From NCBI GenBank assembly GCA_963170055.1, contig CAUJGJ010000125.1:1412501-1476500 (forward strand): a stretch of DNA of 64,000 nucleotides. The letters are read 5' to 3'. Every line of letters begins with the position of its first letter. The stretch's first letter is position 1. Below, piece by piece: positions 1 to 12,541 of the stretch. The translations under genes and the position numbers were made by a program. Below the pieces are notes generated by a model. It did no database searches. It was given only the letters and a program-made list of their open reading frames with translations, and was not told where the DNA came from. The stretch comes from Halisarca cf. caerulea (Eukaryota > Porifera > Demospongiae > Chondrillida > Halisarcidae).

Positions 1-35
1 CAAACACAATAGATGTTGACATAAAAATACTATAC

Positions 36-125
36 ACCGGTCAGTACAGCCCCTAACTAGGGAGCAACATGAAAATGGTGCAGTTTTATATACACACACT
101 CTTAGACTACTGTACGTATATCATC
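36..125 (+). promoter_or_regulatory. Putative core promoter of copy 1
   Basis: Contains a slightly degenerate form of the array-wide motif CCCCTAACTAGGGG (50-62, last G changed) and a TATA-like TTTTATATA at 83-91, about 130 bp before the start codon. Assigned by position and by conservation in front of the other copies; no transcript evidence. Confidence 0.45.
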
Positions 126-216
126 GATCGTGACTGCTTTCAGAGAGGGCATTTCACTGCAGAAGAGGCTGGCTCAGGAAGGACAAAATAATTCTCTTTT
201 CTTCCAAGATCAAAAG

Positions 217-744
217 ATGGAAATTCTGAAGATATACGGCATTTTGTGTAGCCTAACAGTTGCATTGGCTGTGTGCGGAACAGACGCCAACCAAACTCAT
301 GTCAAGTGCATTTCAAAATATGAGGAATTCGAGGAGGAGAGCTTTGTCAAAAATGCAAACAACAGAAACTTACTCTACAAAGCCTTTTACCCCACAAACA
401 GCCATCCACCATACTCCATACATGTCACCTATCAGACCATCTCTCCTAATGGAACCAAATACCACATACAGGTACCCAGGTATGACTATGTGGCCAAAAC
501 TTGGATCTGGATCTCGTCACCAGTGTTTCTTCAAGCCAGACCCGAGTTCCTCAACAGAGCCATTCTCTACACTATGTTCTCCTTCAGCAACTGGGTCCCG
601 CCCAAATTGACCCTTCAGGTACCCAATCCTTGCCAGAACATGACATTTCAATTTCTTCTACAAATGACAGCATCTGTGAGTTCTCATGTTTGCATGTCCA
701 GCTACACTTACCCAAATCTAAAGCACAACAAAGCATGTCTGTAT

Positions 745-801
<57 letters not shown>

Positions 802-1989
802 ATACACACACGCACGCACACACACACATATACTCCCAAAAGCACTTTCCCATACAATCAAGCACAATCCACATTTACTAACAAAATTCTAAACTTCCAT
901 TTGCAGCTCAGAGACTATGCTTTGGGGAATATACAGAAAAAGAAACATTCCAGCAATGTTGTTATACAAACTGGGGAAGATTCATACCACAAAATAGCAC
1001 AAAGTGATAACTCTTCAGGCATCAACGCACAAAACCACTACATATTCACCATCATACTAGGTGTGGGGACTTTCCTCCAGATTGTACTCGTATGGATGGT
1101 GGCAGTTGTAGTCTTGAACAACAAAGTAAACAACTACGTAAACCAGATAAACCGTTATTCCTACAAACACTATGGCTTCATGTGTGGGTTGACAGCAGTA
1201 GCCCTTATCCTGAGTGTAGCTGGAACACATACATGGATCATGAATGTGAGCGCAATAAAACCACGAAACACAAAGGAATGCATTGGACAGGTTGCAGCCT
1301 ATTGTACATTAGGGGCGGGAATTCTTCCAGGAATGCCCATTGCTGCGTACTTTGCAGTCAAAATTAAGCCACCAGCTGTTCCCTACATTTTCATGGTGCC
1401 GGTTGCCATACTCTTATGCTGTTGTAATAGACCATACGCCAAGTCTCTTGTCTTCGGAATTGCCCTGTGGATCAACATGGTAGCCCTTCAGGTTACCGTA
1501 TTCACAGCATCAGCGCTAGCCTATGCTGTATTCATCAAACCACTGTTGATCATTACGAACCTTCTTATTGTCATCTTGTTTGCATTCTGCCTCACCAGCA
1601 TCATTGCCCTCATGTTCACCATTTCTGCTCGTTTGTTCACTCCAAAACATCTCAGACCACAGGGACACAAGGCCACCATAGTGAGGGCCATTCTCCTCAT
1701 ACCACTACTACTGGCTATCAGCTGTCATTGTATGGTGTTTGCTGGACACGCCTACATGATAAACACACCCTCCACGGAAGAAGGAAATATACTAGGACTG
1801 ATCAGCTCTTTCATGGCACCGCTTTTCATTGGAGCTGTTACATTTGGTCTGAAGAAACTGATCACAAAGGCAGTGGAGACCCCGAGCAGCATCACAAGGA
1901 AAGACAAAACAGAAGAACGAGATACTGACATGGCAGCTGTAGTGGACACCTACTTCATACCAAATGACGATCAATGTCTCAATGCATAA
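217..1989 (+). CDS. Array copy 1: 513-aa signal-peptide + multi-pass membrane protein, two exons
   Basis: Exons 217-675 and 907-1989 join in phase 0 (donor GTGAGT after codon GCATCT, acceptor TTTGCAG before CTCAGAGAC). I chose the ATG at 217 because every copy has it and it opens a signal peptide (KIYGILCSLTVALAVCG); the reading frame stays open upstream to 130 but that part is not shared as a start. Exon 1 encodes a secreted ectodomain with NQT, NGT and NMT glycosylation sites and two cysteines. Exon 2 begins with a lysine-rich stretch and an NSS site, then about 7-8 hydrophobic helices, a positively charged loop (HLRPQGHK) and a short charged tail. Using the positive-inside rule, seven helices plus one re-entrant segment (VPYIFMVPVAILLCCC) fits best, giving outside N terminus and inside C terminus. 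No known family recognised; a lineage-specific receptor is an inference. Intron 676-906 holds (AC)n at about 745-799. Confidence 0.85.
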
Positions 1990-2661
1990 GACATGCAGAG
2001 CACACTGATCGATGATGGTTCAAGTGTTTGTTGCTAGCAAATAATACAAATTTAAAAAGATAAGCAGTTGTTTTAGTACATGTAAGCTCTCAACAAAGAT
2101 ACGTACAGTATAAAGATATTGTGTCCACGTATAAAATGCAATACACAATAATGTACTGTAAATATGTGTAAACACTGTAGAAATTTGTATATACAGTGTT
2201 TATGTCCATTTAAAGTTGGTGCTATTTTGCTCCTTTCAATTTCACCTCAAACACCTGTACATTCTCCCAGGGATTACCCTCCATTACAGGTGTTTTCACA
2301 ATGAAAAGAAGCAAAACAGACTTCTCTGTGTCATTGGAGTAAACAGTTTTTGTTATCTATATAATTGTGTACTATAAATTCACATCTCAATTGACTTATG
2401 ACACTATTGTACTTGTGAAAAGGAAATCATGCAATCAAATTTGGAAACAAGTACTACATATAAGGGTGGTTAAATATGTAATTATCCAGCTTTGGCCATT
2501 ACAAGAAGGTTGTGAGTTGTGTATAGCTATGCAATTGTACCAATAAACTGCACTTTAAATAAATTTGGAAACCAACACACTATCACATCGATCATCCACT
2601 AAATGGTTATCAACCATGTTGGAAGAGGTTAACAGATGTCTCCCCTCATGTGCGTGCATGT

Positions 2662-2711
<50 letters not shown>

Positions 2712-3186
2712 ATGTATGTATGTGTGTGTGCACGCGCGCACATGCATGCATGCGTGCGTGCATGTGTCTGTGTGTGTGTGTGGATGTGAGTGTCCCGTGC
2801 TGGTGTGTGCGGGTGTACACCTTGGGCGTGCATGCGTATTGGTTTGCCCGCAGTGTGGATGACTGTGTGCATGACTGTGGCTGCACATGGCTTCCCAGTC
2901 AATACAACATAAGCAGGATGCAGGTGTGGGAATTGGTGCCTTCTGGAGTCAGGTCAAGGTGCAATGATGGCCAGTCTTGTCAGCACAGCAAACAGGTGCA
3001 CAAGAATTAATCCTAAATGGTCCACACTAACCAGAATTTGAAAAATAGTAATTCCGATGTTTTGGCAACACATTAATTGATGGATATACCTAGCCACAAA
3101 GAACTATTTCATGTGCACAAGACTAAGTCAAGATCGAACGGGGTAGAAGTTCAACTGTTTGTGATATTATACTAGACATATGAGTA
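1990..3186. repeat. Array spacer 1, proximal part: conserved 3' flank and GT array
   Basis: The first 560 bp after the stop are conserved after all copies and contain AATAAA at about 2541, a candidate poly(A) signal shared by the copies. A (GT)n array lies at about 2667-2709 followed by a mixed GT/GCAT-rich tract to 2790. The block 2000-3690 recurs almost unchanged at about 16960-18650. No gene is seen; the His/Thr and Val/Cys open frames come from the dinucleotide array. Confidence 0.7.
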
Positions 3187-4058
3187 GGTGCCCAAGGCCA
3201 GGCACTGGATAATCGTTGACTTTAGCGCTCTTTCGCTTTAGCCTTCATTTCTAGCTAGGTACTACACTGACTTCTTAGTCAACAAGTTGCATAGTTTTAG
3301 TTCTTTTATCAAAGTTCTGATTGCGTTCCTTCTCAACTGCAGTGGAAACCTTCTTTAACAGCCTATATTTCAGCAAATTCGCTTAAAGGAGAAACCGCAT
3401 GAACAAGGGTACATAAAAACTATTTTACAATGGTAAAAAGGGATGTGTGATTGATACAGGACCGTGCCCAAAGGTAATCATCAAGAAACACCTCCAAAAA
3501 CACTTGGAACAAGGGTAAGTTGTGAAACAGGCACAGGGCCAGGTGGGCAAAGGGCTAGACAAGCATAGGGCTATACATACATGAGGCTAGACAAGTATAG
3601 GGCTAGACAGAGTCTAGTTGGACTGAGTGCACATTACAAATTCCTACATCCTGCACATACAGTAAGTATATGCTTGATTACGTAATTGTCTTCTGCACAC
3701 CCTTGTTTGTGCCGTTTTTCCCTAAAAAAATAAGTTGCTTGAATAAAGGCTGGTAAAAGAGGGTTTCCACTAGTCTCGCATAGCCCAGACCATGCTTTCT
3801 TTATATGATGAGGTCATTCTGTCATTTCCCCAATAAAATGATGTCATCGTACAAAGAAGGAGCGAAAAGCGTGGTCTGGGCTACTCAAGACTGGGTTTCC
3901 ACAGCAACGGAGAAAGAACGCAATCAAATCTTGTAAGATAAAGAAACGCAAACTATGCAGCTAATTGACTGGAACCAGTGTACCCAGCTAGAAGCAAAGG
4001 CTCAAACAAAAGATTGCTAAAGTCAACGATTACCCAATGCACAGCCTTGTGCATGTAC
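3187..4058. mobile_element. Foldback (long inverted repeat) element, about 870 bp
   Basis: The sequence 3187-3352 is an imperfect inverted copy of 3896-4058; both arms carry TAATCGTTGACTTTAGC, TTCTAGCT and GTGGAAACC in the mirrored order. The 540-bp centre contains a second foldback (3770-3893) whose arms carry AGCCCAGACCA / TGGTCTGGGCT around a short middle. No transposase. Related partial copies occur at about 18150-18659, 21391-22175 and 26108-26540. Confidence 0.75.
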
Positions 4059-4534
4059 ACATACACCTAGTCTTGCATAGCCATTTCAGAACCTGAAAAA
4101 TAGCTGATCATGTCAATGTATGGGATTAGTGGAAATCTTCCATGGCTTTACTGCTATGGAAGTTTTCTTTACGGCTCCTAATGCTGCCAGGCACCTTTCC
4201 TACAAATTATGATGATTACTTTACAGTAGGTAGATCTTGCAAGCATACTGATCTAGCCATAGTCTGGGGCAATTCCGAATTACTCCGTACAACTTTCTTA
4301 CCAACCATTACTGAGACAACTCATCACTCTGCTTGGTAACCATGAAACTCTGTATACATATACATTATGTGCCATCACTCGGAACTATTTACAGATGATA
4401 TGTGATTTCATGGACGTCTAAATATCTGTGAAAACCACAAAAGTTCAGTTGTGCGATAATTAAGGTGTATATGGTACTTGTGCTCACACACAAACACACA
4501 CACACATGCACACACAAATACACACACACTCCCA

Positions 4535-4597
<63 letters not shown>

Positions 4598-4598
4598 T

Positions 4599-4656
<58 letters not shown>

Positions 4657-4860
4657 CACACACACACACACACAGACACATACAAACACACACACAACAC
4701 ATGTATACCTTTACCAAGGGCATTAGCACATAGATGTCTGCCTACACATTATCATACACAAAAATCCTATTAACACTCGAACTTTCAAGATCATACGTAT
4801 TATGCACAATTACACAATTCAAGTATACAGTACAGTGTATGCATACATGCTGTGCACACA
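4059..4860. repeat. Array spacer 1, distal part: short conserved frame and double CA array
   Basis: A 65-aa open frame at 4142-4339 is also open in the spacers at 22265 and 26634; this may only reflect recent duplication. Two (AC)n arrays follow (about 4541-4592 and 4603-4653) separated by a CTGT interruption. No other gene evidence. Confidence 0.6.
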
Positions 4861-4904
4861 GCCATGCACAACGGAAGTTGAAATGGAAATCTATACGTCA
4901 GTCA

Positions 4905-4956
4905 ATGTAGTCCCTAACTAGGGGACTATATGAAAACAGTAAAGCTTTATAACACA
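4905..4956 (+). promoter_or_regulatory. Putative core promoter of copy 2
   Basis: TCCCTAACTAGGGG at 4911-4924 (one mismatch from the array motif) and a TATA-like CTTTATAAC at 4945-4953, with the same spacing as in the other copies. Confidence 0.5.
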
Positions 4957-5071
4957 CAGTCTAAGCCAATACGTGCATAACATTGTGACTGGTTTCAGAG
5001 TGGACATTTCACTGCAGAAGAGGCTGGCTCAGGAAGGACCAAATAATTCTCTTTTCTTCCAAGATCAAAAG

Positions 5072-5603
5072 ATGCAAATTCAGAAGATAAACTGCATTTT
5101 GTGTAGCCTAACAGTTGCATTGGCTGTGTGCGGAACAAATGCAAACCAAACTCATGTCAAGTGCATTTCAAACTATGAGGAATTTGAGGAGAAGAGCTTC
5201 GTCAAAAATGCCAACAACAGAAACTTACTCTACAAAGCATTTTACCCCACAAACAGCCATCCACCATACTCAATACATGTCACCTATCAGACCATCTCTC
5301 CTAATGGAACCAAATACCACATGCAGGTACCCAGGTATGACTATGTGGTCAAAAATTGGATCTGGATCTCGTCACCAGTGTTTCTCCAAGCCAGGCCCGA
5401 GATCCTCAATAGAGTCATTCTCTATACTCTGTTCTCCTTCAGCAACTGGGTTCCTCCTCAAGTGACCCTTCAGGTACCCAATCCTTGCCAGAACGTGACA
5501 TTTCAGTTTCTTCTACAAATGACAGCATCTGTGAGTTCTCCTGTTGGTTTATCTAGCTACACTTACCCAAATCTAAAGCATAAAGAAGCACGTTTGCACA
5601 CAC

Positions 5604-5644
<41 letters not shown>

Positions 5645-6828
5645 TACAAACACAAACATACACATGTTCCTAAAACCACTTTTCCCATACAATTCTGCAC
5701 TACCCATGCACATTTACCAACCAAATTCTACACATCCACTTGCAGCTCAGAGACTATGCTTTGGGGAATATAAAGAAAAAGAAACATCCCAGCAATGTAG
5801 TCATCGGAACTGCGGAAGATTCATACCACAAAATAGCACAAAGTGATCACACTTCAGGTATCAATGCACAAAACCACTACATATTCACCATCATACTAGG
5901 TGTGGGGACTTTCCTCCAGATTGTACTCGTGTGGATGGTGGCAGTTGTAGTCTTGAACAACAAAGTAAACAACTATGTAAACCAGATAAATCGTTATTCC
6001 TACAAACACTATGGCTTCATGTGTGGGTTGACAGCAGTAGTCCTTATCCTGAGTGTAGCTGGAACATACACATGGATCATAGACGTGAGCAGAATAAAAC
6101 CGCGAAACACAAACGAATACATGCGAAAAGTTGTAGACTGTGCTTTAGTAGGAGCAGCAATTCTTCCAGGAATACCCATTGCTGTGTACTTTGCAGTCAA
6201 GACTAAGCCACCAGCTGTTCCCTACATTTTCATGGTGCCAGTTGCCATACTCTTATGCTGTTGCAATAGACCATACGCCAAGTCTCTTGTCTTTGGAATG
6301 GCCCTGTGGATCAACATGGTAGCCCTTCAGTTTATCGTGTTCATAGTATCTGTGTTAGCCTATGCAGTATTCATCAAACCACTGTTGATCATTACAAACC
6401 TTCTTATTCTGATATTGTTTACCTTCTGCCTCACCAACATCATTGCCCTCATGTTCACCATTTCTGCTCGTTTGTTCACTCCAAAACACCTCAGACCACA
6501 GGGACACAAGGCCACCATAGTGAGGGCCGTTCTCCTCATACCACTACTACTGGCTATCAGCTGCCATAGTATTGTGTTCGCTGGAGACGCCAACATGATA
6601 AACACACCCACCACAGAAGAAGGAAATATACTAGGACTAATCAGCTCTTTCATGGTACCGCTTTTCATTGGAGCTGTTACATTCGGTCTGAAGAAACTGA
6701 TCACAAAGGCAGTGGAGACCCCAAGCAGTATCACAAGGAAAAACAAAATAGAAGAACGAGATACTGACATGGCAGATGTACTGGACACCTACTTCATACC
6801 AGATGACGATCAACATCTCAATGCATAA
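5072..6828 (+). CDS. Array copy 2: 513-aa signal-peptide + multi-pass membrane protein
   Basis: Exons 5072-5530 and 5746-6828, same splice sites and phase as copy 1, so the product is again 153 + 360 aa. The signal peptide starts MQIQKINCILCSL. Differences from copy 1 concentrate in the second extracellular loop and the following helix (TYTWIIDVSRIKPRN, then EYMRKVVDCALVGAAILPG) and helix 5 (FIVFIVSVLAYAVF), while the signal peptide, core ectodomain and last helices are nearly constant. Intron 5531-5745 is 215 bp with a short (AC)n (about 5606-5641); its length is not a multiple of three, so retention would shift the frame. Confidence 0.85.
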
Positions 6829-7700
6829 GACATGCAGAGCACAGTGATTGATGATGGTTCAAGTGTTTGTTGCTAGCAAATAATACAAATATAAAAACGA
6901 TAAGCAGTTGTTTTAGTACATGTAAGCTCTCAACAAAGATACGTACTGTATGAAGATATTGTGTCCACGTATAAAATGCAATACACAATAATGTACTGTA
7001 AATATCTGTAAAGACTGTAGTAATTTGTATATACAGTTTGTATGTCCATTTGAAGTTGGTGCTATTTTGCTCCTTTCGATTTCACTTGTACTGTACATTC
7101 TCATAGGGATTACCCTCTATTGCACGTGTCTTCAAAATACAGACAGGAAAAGAAATCAACTTCTCTCGTATGATCGCAGTAAACTGTTTCTGTAAATTAA
7201 TTGTGTACTATAAACTCACATCCCAATTGGCTGATGACACCATTATTCTCACTGAAGGGAAATCACACCACTATTCAGAAATATGCATTATAAGGGTGTA
7301 TAAAATAAGTATCCAACCTTGGCCATTACCAGAAGGTAGTGGGTTGTGAACAGCAATATAATTGTACCAGAAAAGTTTAACTCAATGTTGAAACCAAAAC
7401 ACTATCACATCGATCATCCGCTAAAATATAATGGTGTTAACCATGTTAGCAGAGGTTAACGGACATCCCCTCATGTGTGTGTGCGGATGTGAGTGTCCCT
7501 TGGTGGTGCATGTGGGTATACCTCTTGCATGTACATGCGTACCGGTTTGCCCAGCAGTGTGCATGACTGTGACTGCACTTGGCTCTCCAGTCAAAGTGCA
7601 ATGAGAAGGATGCAGCTGTGGGAATTGGCACCTTCTGGAATTGGACAACACTGTTCAGTGGATGATGCACAAGCAGAGGTACAGTAGGCCGCTTGGGAAA
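6829..7700. repeat. 3' flank and decayed spacer after copy 2
   Basis: Follows the conserved 3' flank of the array but with more substitutions than the other spacers. The GT array position is reduced to GTGTGTGTGCGG near 7474. Array homology ends at about 7.7 kb. No gene seen. Confidence 0.55.
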
Positions 7701-8715
7701 GAACAGTTGGACAGGAAAGATAGACCTGAAAGATGCATTTTATATGTGCTCAGAAAATCTGGCAAATCATCGTCTTAGCCTCTAACCCCTATCCTAGGCG
7801 ACAGACATACTTTAGTTGGCTAGTGAAAGTAATGCTAGCCAATTTGAGTTTACTTACTGTACGTATGTTACTTGTTGGCAAACAGGATAAAATTAATATT
7901 AATCACACACGTACGCACATGTGTACACACACACACACACACATGCACATATATATAATTCCGTAGAGCTGAATTTGTCTGTTCGCAAACTCCTCCCGCA
8001 GCTCAAGTGCGATCGACGTGAAACGTGCCACACTTCCGAGGAGCCTTATGGGGAGTGTCATGGTGGGGTAGACAGAAGGTGATTCTTCCCTCCCGAGAAG
8101 AGCGCTGCAAGGATTAATTTTCTCCATGCAGAAAAGACGCCATGTTTTCGTTAGCGTTTACAGAATGCGTATGCAGTATTCCGGAGACTAGATGTACTTC
8201 GCAAAGGCGCAACCCTTCGAATTCTGCTTATTGCCAGAGTTTAGGGGAGGTGGAAGACTAGACGAACAATTGTCTTGACGGTTAAGGTGCAACTCCCCCA
8301 TGGCACTTAAATACAAGAGTTCAGGGCGGGCAGGCAAAGGGTAGACTGAGACATATCAGCATATCGCATCGGCACAAGAACAGCGCACTGGCAACGATAG
8401 AACCCCTTCAGATAGTGAGCTACCTTTCCAGTTCAAAAGACTGCAGCAGTTCCCTCGCTATTCGACCCTGTTTTTCAATGACAGTAAGTATAGCACAAGG
8501 GCAAACACTGCAAGAAGTAGGCATTGACTTGAGCACTCCATGTTTTTGCCATGGGATGCTGTATGCTGTGTAGCCAAGGAGTGGATCATGTAACTCGATC
8601 AGTAGTGATGCATGAACCAGGCAGTATTACTAGGTGTGCACAAATAAGTGCAGAATCTCGCGATCGAGCCCATAGATAATACGCACACACACACACACAC
8701 ATGCACACACACACA

Positions 8716-8774
<59 letters not shown>

Positions 8775-8975
8775 CACGCACATACACACACACACACAAA
8801 ACACGCACATACACACATATGACATTTAGAAACACACACACACATAATATAGACACACATACCAGGCTTCTATTTAGCGAGTGAGCAAGGGGAAGCTTAC
8901 ACCCAAAATTTTTATCCTAGGTAGAAACCCCCCCTCACACACACATGCATTCTCTCTCCCACACACATGCCCACA

Positions 8976-9025
<50 letters not shown>

Positions 9026-9470
9026 CAGGGTTCTATCCAGTGGGGGGGGGGGGGGCAGGGGGAAGCTATAACATGCATGTACACCACACTCTCCGGCTTC
9101 CACCCCCTAAAAAATTCCAACCGCAAATTGCTTCCACTGAAAGATATTCTCTATCTGCGCCCCAACCCAAGTATTGACACGCCTCGCTCCCAAACGCTTT
9201 GACAAAAGTGCATTTCATTAAAGGGAAAAAAAACAGAAATGGGACAAAATCACCAAATTGTACAGCCACGCAGGCCAAATGAGAGATCAGGTCCCTGCAT
9301 AGCAGAAGTAATCAACTTCGCTTCACTCGGTAACTATATATAGAAATATTGTCTACAAACAAGTTTACACTAATCATTTAAAATTTGTATTTTCTTTTCT
9401 CATATTATAATACATGAACTACTCCTGCAACCGTATAGTACACAATTGGCAGTCCTAGAAACATAATTGG
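7701..9470. other. Non-array insert, part 1: no supported gene
   Basis: Unique DNA with microsatellites: (AC)n at 7925-7941, 8687-8771 and 8975-9024, then a run of 13 G at about 9042-9054. A CpG-containing stretch at 7970-8450 has a minus-strand ATG at 8127 opening about 56 plausible codons (MEKINPCSALLGREESPSVY...) before a low-complexity region; this could be a first exon but has no recognised homology and no clear partner exon. Confidence 0.4.
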
Positions 9471-11250
9471 GGCAAGCCTAAGCGAGCCCCACACTAACGG
9501 TTGGCGATCGAAAACGCCTCCGCCTTCCGGCGCTACTTCCGTGGCTGTATATGTATATATGTATATATGTATATATATGACATTTTGTGTTACCTTTAGG
9601 CCCAGAAAGTACAACCGATCAAATCGATTTCTTTGGGCATGGGCTTCGTTCTGGACGACGAAACGACTTCCAAAAGATCACGAGTCTCAGCGCCGAACTA
9701 CGGACCTCTTTGAACGAACGCCAAAGCCCTCTTCTGAGGAACAAATGCCGTTAGCCCGGTTGACGATCGAGTCCATTCTACAGGCTGCCGTACGCTTTAT
9801 AAATACTTTTGGACTTCACAAATCCTTCGAAAACCTACTCCTAAAGTCCAAAAGGCTATCGTGGATACTTCGGAGCGGCGGGATTCGCGTTCAACAGCAG
9901 GGATCCTTCACTAAGCTATGGCATCTTTGTTGTAGTTACGGGATGCACAAATCGCGATGATATCGCAGATTATCCGGTCTATGTACTTGCGCATGCAAAG
10001 CTTTTCAATCATGGCTTTGAACTACACGTGGCAGGCTTAAGCTCCTCTCCAAAGTTCTTCTGACTGCAAAAGGATGGTAATTCGTGGAACAGGGTCTGCC
10101 ATACTTGCCACAGTGACTGCTGAACTCCCACTTCATGGAGACAATATGGATGAGCAATAATGGAATAATTGTCTGCCACTGCTTTTTGGTCTGCATGACT
10201 GTTCCAAATTACCTGCCGTTCCAAATTACCCCCTTCTGCCTTACGCGATGAAGAAATGACATAGTTCTGATACTTCCACATGGACTTGCAACACAGAGGG
10301 AGAGTCAGTGTCGAGGCTTGTAAGGTGGTCCGGCCATGCATAGTCATTGTCACGGTGTTATGTCAATAATTGTACTCAATAAGACTAATAGTGTATTGAA
10401 AGGAAAATAATAATGTTCATGCAGGACTGTTCTGAAAAGTGGTCCGGCCCCCGACCATGGTCTGACTAGCTGGAGTGCCAGTGCAATCCTTGCAACATGC
10501 ATCATGCATGCTGCCAATAATCCTTGCAACATGCATCATGCATGCTGCCAATAATCCTTGCAACATGCACCATGCATGCTGCCAATAAACTCATGTTCGC
10601 AATGATTGCCACACTGGGCTTAGGCGAGCCCCTTCAGACGTAGTCTGAACTAGTTACCGAGCGGTTTAGCGAGGTTAACTGTTTCCGTCCGCAAGGGTAG
10701 TCAGATCGAGCTTCCCACGCACTTGATTGTAAGATTCTGGCCAACATGCGAATCTTTGCGCTAAAGTTGCAAGTCGGTTCCAAGGACAAGTCACAGCGAA
10801 GTATTACTGGTTGATGCAGGCAGAGACGTGCTACGCGTCAATATGAAATTTGTCCGTACTCTTTACCTGCGTTCCGAACAGGACGCGTCTAAAGTCACCA
10901 AGTTTTCGGCCTCTGACGGTCTAATCGTGCCAAATCAAATATTTCTAACAACTTCAAACACTTCAATACAGCAATACCTAATTTTCTCATGGACGAAATT
11001 TTCGAATCTTGTTCGATAAACGGTAGGATTCAGAATTCCGTCGTTCGGGTGATAGAATTGGGCAGCCATCGTGTCCGACATCTTTTCGGGTGGCACTTTC
11101 TTTGTTGGGTACCGCGTGTGCGATTCACAGCACGTATTGAAGAAATATATATGGCGGCGTTCTATAGCTCACGCGAAGAATGTTATGTTTACTTTAAATT
11201 TAAAAGTTTTGGCAAAAGTTTCTACTTTTACCGACGGTTTTGTCCTTGAA
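9471..11250. other. Non-array insert, part 2: CpG-rich unique DNA, unclassified frames
   Basis: Base composition is more CpG-rich than the rest of the left half. Open frames exist at 9541-9960 (+) and 10009-10353 (-) but neither matches a family I know and neither shows a convincing start or splice context. A short 34-bp tandem repeat lies inside (10485-10588). Confidence 0.3.
10485..10588. repeat. 34-bp minisatellite, three copies
   Basis: Unit begins AATCCTTGCAACATGCATCA; three adjacent copies with one substitution in the third. Each unit contains the palindromic GCATGC. Confidence 0.85.
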
Positions 11251-11309
11251 GGTGGCATAACTAATTGTAGAGTAAATCAATAAGTGCTGCTGGCAGAGCT
11301 TTTTAGTAG

Positions 11310-12180
11310 GGTTTGACAGAAATGAGATCAAACTGGTGGGTTTATGGAGTTGTACAAGAAAAAATGTTTGCAGTGAAAAGAAATGCAAGCGTCAGAAGAA
11401 ATTTCCAATTTGCAAATTACAGTTTAGTGCAGCATGTTACTCAAACAATGACTCCAATCAATCACAAAAGGATCATTTCCACTGGATTGAATGATGTGCA
11501 ATCCACACACCACATTGTCAATGAATCTCATTTCCCACAACCACCAACCAGAACACTAAAAGCTCTGCCAAATTCAGATATAAACATAGTTTCTACAGCT
11601 GTTACAGCAGGAAATGTGCATGCAGCAATTAGCATATAATGTGGTGCAGCAACTTGATGCACAACAGCTTGTGCCACAACCCCAATTGCCGGCAAACATG
11701 CCAATGTGAACACTTCAAATCCATTGAACATTGTTAATATGCAAAACACATGCTCATTGACTTCATATTATCGAGAATTTCATGAAGAGCAAGTCAGGTG
11801 GAAACATATTCAATGCGTGTGCATGTCGTGAAGTGTGGCCATCATGTAATCACAAAGATTTACATCAATGTTTATGGTATACGGTGTACCCAAGACAAAA
11901 ATAATCCCAAAAATTCTCAAAAGCAAACAACATGCATTCCAGAGCAGTATCAGAATGCTTACAAAACCTGACACAAATTAAAGAAATGCTCGTTGCACGT
12001 GTTTCATATAATATTATTATGTATGTGTACAGAAAACATGGTGGTCAAACATGGTTACAAAGGACCTGCATGCTTAACCTATTGCAAGACATACAATCAC
12101 GTCTTGATAATTTAAATTGCCTCAAAATGTTTCTAACTTGCCTATATACTGATACTCAGGCACACAGGTTTTAATGATAA
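11310..12180 (+). pseudogene. Decayed Helitron-type replication protein fragment (DUF6570-like)
   Basis: The segment 11915-12120 translates as FSKANNMHSRAVSECLQNL then TQIKEMLVARV, IIMYVYRKHGGQ and, imperfectly, LNLLQDIQSRLDNL. This matches the order of conserved motifs in DUF6570 of Helitron-encoded proteins: FS..NNM, then LTQ.EEML.ARV, then VYR..GGQ, then N.PQD.Q. The usual GYKGH before NLPQD is garbled and the frame stops at 12174, so it is a relic. Upstream (11313-11639) an open frame with KRNASVRRNFQFANYSLVQH may be the preceding part. No helicase domain is seen. Family knowledge is from memory of these motifs; no search was run. Confidence 0.6.
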
Positions 12181-12201
12181 TATATACCATGTGAAAGATG
12201 A

Positions 12202-12241
12202 TTTCTGCAAAGGGCTGTCTGAAGGCAGCCCTTTGCAGAAA
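12202..12241. repeat. Perfect 16-bp hairpin
   Basis: TTTCTGCAAAGGGCTG (12202-12217), an 8-base loop and the exact reverse complement (12226-12241). It lies just past the Helitron-like relic. Confidence 0.9.
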
Positions 12242-12541
12242 CCATGGATTTCATTGCAATCAAGCAAATCAAATTTAACCCTAATTAAATTTGAACCTTT
12301 GTACACAGCAGCCTATGTCACAACTGTAATTCAACCACGTGAATACTTTGAATCCACAAAATGCACATATATGTATGAATCATTTAAATGCAATGTCATG
12401 CAGATTGGCTACATATCACAGATTCTGAAACAAATTTAATGCATGACTATAGCAAGTTAAATGTGTAATGTATGTTCTATTGTCTAAGACTTTTTGAAGA
12501 AAACGGACTGCATGCTTGTTCTAATAGAACCAAATGATTTA

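Noticed and set aside
260..610. 116-aa frame MHWLCAEQTPTK... conserved in all array copies
   Set aside because: It is the +1 shadow of exon 1 and is conserved only because the real frame is.
745..800. Open frames encoding long His-Thr or Val-Cys repeats, here and at about 30 other loci
   Set aside because: They are translations of CA/GT microsatellites in introns or spacers; none has a start, splice or conservation pattern of a gene.
6360..6788. Minus-strand frames of 60-140 aa opposite exon 2 of the array genes
   Set aside because: Antisense shadows of the conserved coding exon; no start context or independent conservation.
9310..10680. GTTACCGAG-type words at both ends as terminal repeats of a transposon
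   Set aside because: Match is only about 10 bp with gaps and there is no target duplication or transposase.
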